64,000 bases of DNA from a virus. Below the pieces are notes generated by a model, which made no database searches, was not told where the DNA came from, and worked only from the letters and a program-made list of their open reading frames with translations. Location of the stretch: positions 1 through 64,000 of the IMG/VR virus record IMGVR_UViG_3300050123_000025. One strand, written 5' to 3'. Shown in pieces: positions 37,231 to 45,440 of this stretch. The translations under genes were made by a program, and so were the position numbers. Within the stretch, counting starts at the first letter, position 1; the number at the start of each line of letters is the position of its first letter.

Positions 37231-39537
37231 ATGTATTACTTTGATTTTAGCAATATAGATTTCAGTAATTTTTCCTTTCGACCATATAGCCTTTATAACG
37301 AGGGACATTCGGATATTGTAGGAAGCGCAACAGTAGTTGCCAATGCTAAAACGATTATGTATTGTAGTTCGGATATTGCTGGAAACGCTTCCATAGTCGT
37401 AACAGGAAGCCATATATATTTTAGAATCTATGGTGATTCTGATATAGCAACCGGAGGGACAATAACTTCCGATTCCTTATTAAAGCATTACGGAAGGCTT
37501 AACACTTTGCAGGGTACTGGTGGAGTAACTGCCAATGCGAAAAGAACTGCCTTTGTTTACTGCGACATTGATATTGCTGGAAATGGCTCGCTACTCGTAA
37601 TTGGCAGTAGTTTAAGTAGCATTTTGCGCGGTGTTTCTGATATAGCGAGCACGGGGGAATTAAACTCTTATAGTCTATTGAAACATTATGGCAAAATAAG
37701 CCCTTTGCAAGGCACAGGCGTACTTGTTAGTGATGGGATGGTTAAGGTATACGCAATAGTCGGTATATCTGGTCATGCAGACATGAATCTGGACAGTATC
37801 GAAAAGATGTTTGAAGAAGCAAGAATTGTCGGAACGGGCAATGTTCAATCTAATTCGGTTTTAAGGTGGATGGGAAACAGTGACATAACTGCAACTGCTT
37901 CCGTGGGAGGTGATTCCAAATTGACAATAACAGGAAATGTAGCAATTATAGCTACAGCTAATTTACAAGCCAACAATATTATGTATTTAAGGGCAGACTT
38001 GACCGATGCCGACACATATTCATTCCCCTTTGATGACAAAACATTCATTTATAACGGCACAGACTTTCTTTATTACGATGGCACCAAGATAGGCAAAGTG
38101 ATTGATATTGCTTATGTACCGACTGTCAGCAACAAGCGCACACCGGCAGGAGTAGGGGTAATAGGTGAGCAATTAAACTTCCTGTCACCCTCATGGAAAG
38201 ATAGTTTTAACGGTACGGCGAGCGATACGGCCTATAAATTGAGTTATGTCGCTGATTCGGTGGCAGTTTACACTAATGGCGTGTTGGTGGCACCTGCTGA
38301 CTATACCTTCCCTACTGGTGGTACGGATTACACGGTCGTTACCTTTGGTGTTGCACAGGGCGAAGGCGTTGACAATGTAGTGATAACCGGTACTAAAGCA
38401 GAATTGACAGACCCAACAGTGATAACTAGATGCACTCAATTTATTGTTTACGGTGGCAAGAATGACAACCGAGTATTCGCCTGTAGGCTAAATGTTCGCT
38501 ATCACAGTGGGCTTGAAGATGCAACCTATTGGCCCATAGATGCCTTTGAGATCATAACCAGTGATGCGGAGGATATAACCGGCTTCGGCAAGATGATAGA
38601 CTATTTGATTAACCTTAAAAAGCGAAGTTTGACCTACACTGATATTGAACAAGACAGCGGGCTATTTAACGGCACCACTATCTGGCCTGTCTACCCGCTC
38701 AACGATGAGTTTGGCTGCATAGCCAAAGACACCATAAAGTCCGTGAATAACGGGCTTATTTTTTTGGCAGGAACAAACGAGGGTTCTCCGGCTGGCGTGG
38801 CTTTTCTGTCAACCTCCGCGGTAAGGGATCAGTTGAATGTCCAGATTATTAGCAGGGACATAAACACTTCGGTGGACTTGACATTACTTGGTTTATTGGA
38901 CTACACAGATGCCGAACTGACAGGGGCTAAAGCTTATATTTACGACGATAAATACTGGCTCAAAGTTGGTGATCGGTGCTGGATATTGGACTTAAGGATG
39001 AGCAACTTCTCACAGGGCTTGTTTTGCTGGTATCCGTATGATGGAAAACCTGCTGATGCTAACTGCTTCCTTAATTACAGCGGGCATTTGTATTTAGGTG
39101 ATGATACAACAGGGTTAATCTACAAGGATAACGCAGGATTGGCAAGTAATGAAGCGGCCAATGAGGATGGAGCGGCACTAGACTTCTATTGGACTTCTCC
39201 CCTCGTCTCATGTGGCACTCGCACATGGACCAAGGACTTCGAGGAACTATTTATCAGTTTTGGCCGGGAAATCAGTGGGCATAATGCACTAACCTTTATC
39301 ACTGATGATGGCAAAGAAGTAGTCATAGTTACTGTTCAGGCTGCTCAAATATTCGATTTTGGTAATATTGACTTTGCCAATTGGTCATTCGGGTCAAATC
39401 CTTATCCATCGACACAGCCCGAGATAGTGGGTTATTCATCTGAATACCTACAGTGGAAGATACAGAATAACGTATTGGACGAGGGGCTTATTATTCTGGC
39501 ACAAGAACTGACATATCGCATAGGAGAAAGAGTTTAA
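37231..39537 (+). CDS. large tail protein: repeat region plus nozzle-type core
   Basis: 768 residues. Residues 1-250 are about eight imperfect repeats of 20-30 residues with SDIAG-like centres (SDIVGSA, SDIAGNAS, SDIATGG, SDIASTG), including twice LLKHYG ... LQGTG. Residues 250-768 resemble the body of podovirus nozzle proteins (T7 gp12 or P22 gp10 position): DDKTFIYNGTDFLYYDGTK, KAYIYDDKYWLKVGDRCW, FISFGREISG. FDFSNIDFSNFSF at the N-terminus recurs as FDFGNIDFANWSF at about 710, near the normal C-terminus of the family. Forms the tail channel and perhaps contacts the tailspike. Confidence 0.7.
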   Translation: MYYFDFSNIDFSNFSFRPYSLYNEGHSDIVGSATVVANAKTIMYCSSDIAGNASIVVTGSHIYFRIYGDSDIATGGTITSDSLLKHYGRLNTLQGTGGVTANAKRTAFVYCDIDIAGNGSLLVIGSSLSSILRGVSDIASTGELNSYSLLKHYGKISPLQGTGVLVSDGMVKVYAIVGISGHADMNLDSIEKMFEEARIVGTGNVQSNSVLRWMGNSDITATASVGGDSKLTITGNVAIIATANLQANNIMYLRADLTDADTYSFPFDDKTFIYNGTDFLYYDGTKIGKVIDIAYVPTVSNKRTPAGVGVIGEQLNFLSPSWKDSFNGTASDTAYKLSYVADSVAVYTNGVLVAPADYTFPTGGTDYTVVTFGVAQGEGVDNVVITGTKAELTDPTVITRCTQFIVYGGKNDNRVFACRLNVRYHSGLEDATYWPIDAFEIITSDAEDITGFGKMIDYLINLKKRSLTYTDIEQDSGLFNGTTIWPVYPLNDEFGCIAKDTIKSVNNGLIFLAGTNEGSPAGVAFLSTSAVRDQLNVQIISRDINTSVDLTLLGLLDYTDAELTGAKAYIYDDKYWLKVGDRCWILDLRMSNFSQGLFCWYPYDGKPADANCFLNYSGHLYLGDDTTGLIYKDNAGLASNEAANEDGAALDFYWTSPLVSCGTRTWTKDFEELFISFGREISGHNALTFITDDGKEVVIVTVQAAQIFDFGNIDFANWSFGSNPYPSTQPEIVGYSSEYLQWKIQNNVLDEGLIILAQELTYRIGERV

Positions 39538-39553
39538 GAAATGAGGTGACTAA

Positions 39554-41536
39554 ATGGCATTGACAAAACAAGGGACTTTTATCGATAGGTTTACAACTTT
39601 AACGGATAAACCCAATAAGACTGCGACAGAGATGAAGGCATTATTCGAGAGTCAACCGGCAGAATTAAAAACTACATTGAATAATGCACTTGACCTACTA
39701 ATGGCAACTACAGATGGGGCTAGTGGTGCGGATAATATCGGGGTAACTGCAATAACCGGCTGGGCGGGCGTGACGCCACAGGCGATATTGGAGAGTGCAA
39801 AAACTGATGTTGACGGTAAAATAGCTAAGACGTTACTTTCGGCACAGGGCGATATGTTATATGCTTCGGGTGCTGGAACTCCTGCGAAGTTAGCGAAGGG
39901 CACAGCTGGGCAGGTATTAGAGATGAATCCGGGAGCTACCGCGCCACAGTGGGGAAATACTGCGCTTGGTGTACATCAGGCTGATAGTGCGACAGACATA
40001 AAAAATCAAGGGGCAGTTGCTACGTTAGATAGTACAACAGCAGTACAAAATTCCATTAATTTGGGTAACAATGTTAATGTTCCGTTTGGAAAATACCCAA
40101 TAACTGCTGTTGACAATAAATATGGAATACCATTTGAAGGGATAGGGGCTATTGTTTTAAATAGCGTGGATGAGATAAAAGTAAATAGTCTCTCTAAAAA
40201 GGATTTGATATTTGGGTTAGAATACTTATCTTATTTCCATAAAAAAATAATGGCACGAACCTCGGCGTTTGAAATTTTAAAAATAGTTTTTAGTGGAGAC
40301 AGTACAACATTAGGCACAAGTATAGTTGATCCAAATAACACACTTAGTAATTTAATGGCATTTATGTGTAAAGTTAAGGGTATCCCGAATGTTACAACGA
40401 TTAATAATGGACAAAGCGGCATGGATACTGAGCATTGGAATCAAACTTATTATAATACAGACTTAACCTCCGCTCCTGATGTATTAGTTTTAAGATGGGG
40501 TCTGAATGATCCGGGTCTTTCTATTGCTACAAATATAGCTTTGGGAAGTGTTGATGTAATTACTCCTGCCTTAGATGCACAAAGACGTGGAGTAATTGAG
40601 TTTACAACATCTTTAAGAGCAGGATTAACAAAGGTTAGAGCAAGTAAAACTTCAACACAAATGTCGATTATTTTAATGACACCAAATAGTACGAGCGATA
40701 CACCGAACAGAAGAAACGAAATATGGCACGAATCAATTAACAATGTAATTCGTCAAGCTGCAAGGGATTTCCAATGTGTTTTTATCGATACCTACCAATT
40801 ATTTCAAGATAGTAGAAATGCTCCTGCTAGTAATTACATGGATTTATCTTACACTGGCTTACCTTCTCCACTTAGACATGTTCATCCCCTTGATGTTATG
40901 AATTATTGGATAACTTCTAAGATATTTGATGTTTTGTTCCCAACCGCTATATTAGCGAAATTTGGTGTAAATAATGTTACTAATATTAGTAGTGCTAACT
41001 TGATAAAAAGTGTAAATGATTTACCTTCAACTTATCCATACGGAATAAGTATGTATAGATGCCTTGATGCTCCTTTTTCTGGGGAATTACTCACCTTTAA
41101 AAGTGCAGATGATATTGTATATCAAATTAATTCTGGTTATATAGACACACTTGGGTTACAACAAATGGCGCACAGAATTAAATTAATGTCGGTCAGTGGA
41201 GTTGGTGATACATGGGGAGGATGGATAACTGCTACTCCAATTTTGCAAACACCAACATTGACAAATAGTTGGACAAATGATGTATCTCCTTGGCAAGCTA
41301 CACAATATTACAAAGATAATAATAATATTGTGCATATACAAGGTAGATTGATAGGTGGAACCCCTGGAACTTCTAGTATGGCTTTTTTATTGCCAGCAGG
41401 ATTTATGCCCTTAGGTAATCAAATGTTTAATATAGGTAGTAATAAAGTATGGGTTACTAAAGATGGCTGGGTAGTAATGTATTCTGGAGCATTGCCATTT
41501 GACTTGGGGGGAATTAGTTTTTTTGCTGAACATTAG
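39554..41536 (+). CDS. tailspike/tail fibre with SGNH esterase domain
   Basis: 660 residues. The N-terminal 140 residues (ETLLMATTDGASGADNIG-like and LLSAQGDMLYASGAGTPAK) are a virion-attachment module common in Firmicute fibres. Residues about 236-470 are an SGNH hydrolase: KIVFSGDSTTLGT (block I, Ser), NNGQSGM (Gly), LRWGLNDPG (Asn) and HVHPLDVMNYW (His). The C-terminus is a fibre tip. SGNH domains in tailspikes deacetylate or de-esterify surface polysaccharide to reach the cell. Both likely here, by family. Confidence 0.75.
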   Translation: MALTKQGTFIDRFTTLTDKPNKTATEMKALFESQPAELKTTLNNALDLLMATTDGASGADNIGVTAITGWAGVTPQAILESAKTDVDGKIAKTLLSAQGDMLYASGAGTPAKLAKGTAGQVLEMNPGATAPQWGNTALGVHQADSATDIKNQGAVATLDSTTAVQNSINLGNNVNVPFGKYPITAVDNKYGIPFEGIGAIVLNSVDEIKVNSLSKKDLIFGLEYLSYFHKKIMARTSAFEILKIVFSGDSTTLGTSIVDPNNTLSNLMAFMCKVKGIPNVTTINNGQSGMDTEHWNQTYYNTDLTSAPDVLVLRWGLNDPGLSIATNIALGSVDVITPALDAQRRGVIEFTTSLRAGLTKVRASKTSTQMSIILMTPNSTSDTPNRRNEIWHESINNVIRQAARDFQCVFIDTYQLFQDSRNAPASNYMDLSYTGLPSPLRHVHPLDVMNYWITSKIFDVLFPTAILAKFGVNNVTNISSANLIKSVNDLPSTYPYGISMYRCLDAPFSGELLTFKSADDIVYQINSGYIDTLGLQQMAHRIKLMSVSGVGDTWGGWITATPILQTPTLTNSWTNDVSPWQATQYYKDNNNIVHIQGRLIGGTPGTSSMAFLLPAGFMPLGNQMFNIGSNKVWVTKDGWVVMYSGALPFDLGGISFFAEH

Positions 41537-41639
41537 ACTAATGGTAGTATAATAGTCGGAGCGTCCAACTGGACGGTATAGATGTTAATTTTGCAGGAGT
41601 TAGCTTTTATACTATCTATGTCGTAGTCGGATTAAATTA
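41537..41639 (+). pseudogene. remnant of an alternative fibre tip
   Basis: Just after the tailspike stop, one frame gives TNGSIIVGASNWTV and the adjacent frame continues with LDGIDVNFAGVSFYTI, ending VVVGLN at a TAG. Together they look like the last 35 residues of a tail-fibre tip broken by a one-base shift. No start codon belongs to it. Confidence 0.45.
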
Positions 41640-41698
41640 GCATGTAAAATAAAGGATTTTCACCTCATATGTAAAATAATATGTATGAGGTGAAATGT

Positions 41699-42430
41699 AT
41701 GAAAATTACTAATTTAAAACGAAAACTAATAGTGGAAATAGTATTAATTTTATTGCTATTTGGAAGTATATTTTGTTATAGCAGAGGGGGAACATCTTAT
41801 GTTACATTTGAAGTTTTAACTAAGACATACTATAGAGTCAACAATCACAATAATATTGATGGCGGAATCGTGTTTTTAGGTGACAGTATAACTTCTAATG
41901 TTAACTGGAATGCATTGTTTAATAACGGTAATATTGTAAATAGGGGTGTTTCTGGAAATAAAATCACTGATATTATTGAAAGATTAGATGAGGTTACAAA
42001 ATCAAAACCTAAAAAAATATTTTTATTAATAGGAATAAATGATATAGAAAATCCTATAAATTCGATTAATCAGATTTCTTCTATTCAAATGAACAATGCA
42101 ATAAATAATTATAGTGTTTTAATCAGCAATATTATGAAAGAATCTCCTCAAACTAAACTATATCTTGAAAGTATAATGCCAGTTAACAATGAAATGATTG
42201 AAGAAAGCTATAGTAAAAATAAAATGTACAACTTCCATATTAATGAATTGGATGTAAAAGAATTCAATACTAATATTAAACAGATAGCATTAAAAAATAA
42301 TTTAACTTTTCTTGATTTACATTCAGCATTTTTACCAAATTTACAAACTAAATATACTTATGATGGATTGCACCCAAATACAACAGGATATTTAGTCATA
42401 GAAAAATACTTAAAACAATATGTGCATTAA
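41699..42430 (+). CDS. membrane-anchored SGNH hydrolase
   Basis: 243 residues from the ATG at 41699 (GAGGTGAAATGT). A basic start and one membrane helix (LIVEIVLILLLFGSIFCY) precede an SGNH domain: IVFLGDSITSN (Ser), NRGVSGN (Gly), LLIGINDI (Asn) and YDGLHPNTTGY (Asp-x-x-His). Probably faces the cell surface. It is clearly AT-richer than its neighbours, a mark of later gain. It may remove acetyl groups from host glycans, perhaps to block adsorption of related phages. That role is inference. Confidence 0.75.
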   Translation: MKITNLKRKLIVEIVLILLLFGSIFCYSRGGTSYVTFEVLTKTYYRVNNHNNIDGGIVFLGDSITSNVNWNALFNNGNIVNRGVSGNKITDIIERLDEVTKSKPKKIFLLIGINDIENPINSINQISSIQMNNAINNYSVLISNIMKESPQTKLYLESIMPVNNEMIEESYSKNKMYNFHINELDVKEFNTNIKQIALKNNLTFLDLHSAFLPNLQTKYTYDGLHPNTTGYLVIEKYLKQYVH

Positions 42431-42465
42431 TACACAGTAGACAGTTTAAGCGCACTACCAGTCCC

Positions 42466-42487
42466 GAGCCTAACGGGCTCTTTTTTT
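42466..42487 (+). terminator. intrinsic terminator
   Basis: GAGCC-TAAC-GGGCTC followed by seven T residues, after the SGNH gene. Confidence 0.75.
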
Positions 42488-42518
42488 ATGCCCATTTTTC
42501 CCGAAAGGAAGTGATTAA

Positions 42519-43325
42519 ATGGCAACAAATACTTACGCATCGGCTATGAACTTAGCCAACCAAGTAAACCCAGTTAACTATGACGAACTGAAAAACCAGA
42601 TAACTTCGGCCAATACCGCTTACACCCCGAAATACCAAGACACTAACACGATCAGCCAAATCACGCAGGATTACATGAAGAACCTGCAACCTGTCTATGA
42701 TGCGAGTGCCAACAAGATAAACCAGAACTATGATGTTACTCAAAATCAAGGTTTGCAGTTCATGGCAGACAAAGGGCTTTCTCGGTCTGGTGCGAATTTC
42801 GATAATCTTAGTACCAATAATCAGAACCGGAATAACGCGCTAAACGAAGCCAATGCCAACTTGACACAGCAGGCGGTATCTAATGCTACCAACGTAGCGA
42901 ATCTAGGATTGTCGGAGCAGAATCAAGTGCAGAATCAAAAGAACACGGCGGTTAGTCAGTTGTCCGACCTACTAAGTCAGTACAATAATGCTCAACAGCA
43001 GAATCAGCAGAATCAGTACACGGAGGCGGGGTTGACTGGTAATTATGGTGGTGCACAGACTTTACCGGCGCAACAGTTAGCCAGCCAGATAGCAAGTGCC
43101 AATGCGGGACTTACAGGCACCTACAATGGACAGCAGACACTAGATGCACAGAATCAGGCGGCCACCATAGCCTATAACCAGCAACAGCAGAAGTTAGCGC
43201 AGTTGCAGGCATTGTTGAGCTATAACCTGGGAGTTGGTGGGATAACCGATAACCTGCCTACTACTAGCGGTTTTACTTATGGTGATAGTATGACCCAACT
43301 TTTGAAACAGTTGGGGTTGGCTTAG
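42519..43325 (+). CDS. Gln/Asn-rich internal virion (ejection) protein
   Basis: 268 residues, low complexity, rich in Gln, Asn and Ala (QNQGLQFMADKGLSRSG, NNAQQQNQQNQYTEAG). ATKEV-like helices and no Cys. Such proteins in short-tailed phages are ejected into the cell before DNA. RBS GAAAGGAAGTGATTAA. Assignment from composition and position between tailspike and the large internal protein. Confidence 0.6.
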   Translation: MATNTYASAMNLANQVNPVNYDELKNQITSANTAYTPKYQDTNTISQITQDYMKNLQPVYDASANKINQNYDVTQNQGLQFMADKGLSRSGANFDNLSTNNQNRNNALNEANANLTQQAVSNATNVANLGLSEQNQVQNQKNTAVSQLSDLLSQYNNAQQQNQQNQYTEAGLTGNYGGAQTLPAQQLASQIASANAGLTGTYNGQQTLDAQNQAATIAYNQQQQKLAQLQALLSYNLGVGGITDNLPTTSGFTYGDSMTQLLKQLGLA

Positions 43326-43397
43326 AATTGTTTTTCAAAAATAGCAGGATATTTTTACATTAATATCGTATACTATCCCTAAAGGAGAGTGACTTAT

Positions 43398-44018
43398 ATG
43401 AAGAAAATCCTGCTGGCGGTAATAATGGTGCTGATGTTTGCTAGTCCGGTGATGGCTGGTACACCTACAATAATCAATGGTGTGGGTATGAATTTGGAGA
43501 CTGTTAATGTTGACAATAGATTATATCTGCCATTAAGAACCATAAGTGAGTTATTGGGATTTGATGTGCAATGGGACGGTACTTTCGTTAGGGTTAATTC
43601 TGCTAAAATGCGTCCTGTTATAACTGGGGATGATAATTTCAAGGATATGATAAATCAGGCATTGGATTTGCTGAAAACTAATGACCCTCCTGACTATGAA
43701 ACGATATGTAAGAGTACGAAGGAAATTGTTATAAGGACCGTCAACATTGATACTGAATATGGGGAAGCATATGCCCTTGCAGTGGTTCCGGGGAATATTG
43801 AAATAAGCCCAAAGATATTTACAAGATCCATTGCTTATATCGCAGGCACATTAGTACACGAATCGGCACATTTATGTAATTATAACAATGGTTTTGCTGA
43901 CCGAAAATTAAATGAAAATATTGGCTATCTGCGCGAAATAGCAACTTTGCGAATACTCGGTGCGTCACAGCAAGACATAGACGATACGGAAAGAACCAGA
44001 TTAATAGGAATAAAATAA
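43398..44018 (+). CDS. secreted protein: copper-amine-oxidase-N-like module plus HExxH peptidase-like domain
   Basis: 206 residues from the ATG at 43398 (AAAGGAGAGTGACTTAT). A signal peptide (KKILLAVIMVLMFASPVMA) leads into a module of about 50 residues, PTIINGVGM ... LYLPLRTISELLGFDVQWDG, resembling the copper amine oxidase N-terminal repeat of Clostridia surface proteins. The C-terminal half has LVHESAHLCNY, a zinc metalloprotease-type HExxH. Probably acts outside or at the wall, and may belong to lysogenic conversion or lysis. It sits between ejection genes. Confidence 0.65.
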   Translation: MKKILLAVIMVLMFASPVMAGTPTIINGVGMNLETVNVDNRLYLPLRTISELLGFDVQWDGTFVRVNSAKMRPVITGDDNFKDMINQALDLLKTNDPPDYETICKSTKEIVIRTVNIDTEYGEAYALAVVPGNIEISPKIFTRSIAYIAGTLVHESAHLCNYNNGFADRKLNENIGYLREIATLRILGASQQDIDDTERTRLIGIK

Positions 44019-44044
44019 TCTTAAAACGAAACAAAGTCTAATTG

Positions 44045-44069
44045 AGAGTCTTAACGAGGCTCTTTTTTT
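44045..44069 (+). terminator. intrinsic terminator
   Basis: AGAGTC / GGCTCT (one G-U pair), loop of seven, then seven T residues. Confidence 0.7.
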
Positions 44070-44101
44070 GTGTCCTTTTTTAAAGGAAAGGAAGTGAATA
44101 A

Positions 44102-45415
44102 ATGGCGATTAACACAAGTGGTTTAAGTGGATATGCGCTGGCTTATGCCAATGCTGCAAATAAGGGTGCTAATTCTACGCAGGCTACTCAAGCGGCTAAT
44201 ACTACAAGTTATGGCAACTCCGCAGGACCGACAACTAATGCCCAAAAATCCCAAGCTCTAACAGGCAGTAATTATTCCGTAGTCCCTGGAACGACTGGAC
44301 TCATTGCAAGTTCATTAATTCCGCCTAGTAATTCAAGTAATAGTTCTTCGCTAATTCCGCAGTCTCAATCTTGGCAACAGGCACTAGAATCTTATAAAAA
44401 TAATCCGTCAGCTGCCACCGCCGAGATTCAGAGGGCAGGGGTTGTATATAATCAGAAAATGGCAACAGGGGATATCGTTGGAGCCAATGCCGCTCATACA
44501 TGGGCTAACCAAATCAGGGATGCTTCTGGATTAGTGGCGGGCAAAGACTATAACCCTATGAGTGGTGCGTCTCTTGCTCCTATTTCCCTAATTCCTCCAG
44601 CCCCACTGGCACCTCCCCCATTAGTCCCTGACCCGATTTTGCCGCCACTAACAGAATTGCCGAAGTTCGACTATCAACAGCAACCGTTTCAATATACGCC
44701 GCCTAACTACAGCATAACTGCAGACCCGAGCAAGACCAGTTTTATCCCGACTTCGCACGCAAAGGATAGATGGGTACAGCAGGAGCAGTTGAACGCTGAT
44801 AATGCGTACAAGGGCTATACTGCCGGTACAGGGGCATGGGATAGGGCGTACAAGGCTGGGCAGGATACTTACGCTAACAATGTGTCTCTCCTACCTTATG
44901 AGAAATTAACGGTAGCACAACAGGCAGACGTGGCCATGAATGATGCTAAGGCTAAGACAGATGCTACAAATACAGCATATACAGCAGCGGCTAACAGGTG
45001 GACCGCCCTCGGGTATGTGGGCAATGATACCGATGCAGCAATACTAGGAGTAGCAAAGGGAACACAAACTAATGATGCCAGTTACCGAGATGCAACACTG
45101 GCGGCACAGCAGGTAAAAAGTAGTGGTTCTGGCGGTGGTTCGTCAAGTGGCGGCGGTTCGTCAAGTGGAGATAGTAGCGCAGTTAGTGTAAAAGCCAGCA
45201 AGGATATGGCAGATGGAATTGTCGCTGATATGCAAAATGAAAGACTATACTACCTTAAAAATGGTGGCACAGAGAGCGGCATAAACCCAGATTACTCAAG
45301 GTATATCTATGATGCACAAAAGAACGGTGCTTGGGATTCCATAAGTACAACCGATAAGGCGAGGGTACTTGCGCTGGCTAATACTTTAGCAAGTGGTCAA
45401 TCAAGTGGTCAATAA
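44102..45415 (+). CDS. internal virion protein
   Basis: 437 residues, rich in Ala, Ser, Gln, Thr and Pro, with a proline stretch (ISLIPPAPLAPPPLVPDP) and a Ser/Gly linker near 340 (SGGGSSSGGGSSSGD). The N-terminal TQATQAANTTSYGNS is disordered-looking. Like gp7/gp20-type ejection proteins of short-tailed phages. RBS AAAGGAAGTGAATAA. Confidence 0.6.
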   Translation: MAINTSGLSGYALAYANAANKGANSTQATQAANTTSYGNSAGPTTNAQKSQALTGSNYSVVPGTTGLIASSLIPPSNSSNSSSLIPQSQSWQQALESYKNNPSAATAEIQRAGVVYNQKMATGDIVGANAAHTWANQIRDASGLVAGKDYNPMSGASLAPISLIPPAPLAPPPLVPDPILPPLTELPKFDYQQQPFQYTPPNYSITADPSKTSFIPTSHAKDRWVQQEQLNADNAYKGYTAGTGAWDRAYKAGQDTYANNVSLLPYEKLTVAQQADVAMNDAKAKTDATNTAYTAAANRWTALGYVGNDTDAAILGVAKGTQTNDASYRDATLAAQQVKSSGSGGGSSSGGGSSSGDSSAVSVKASKDMADGIVADMQNERLYYLKNGGTESGINPDYSRYIYDAQKNGAWDSISTTDKARVLALANTLASGQSSGQ

Positions 45416-45440
45416 ATTTCACCTCAAGGGAGGGGATTAA

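Noticed and set aside
39554-41536. Pectate-lyase-type beta-helix tailspike
   Set aside because: SGNH motifs GDS, GxND-like and HP...D fit better, and no beta-helix repeat series was visible.
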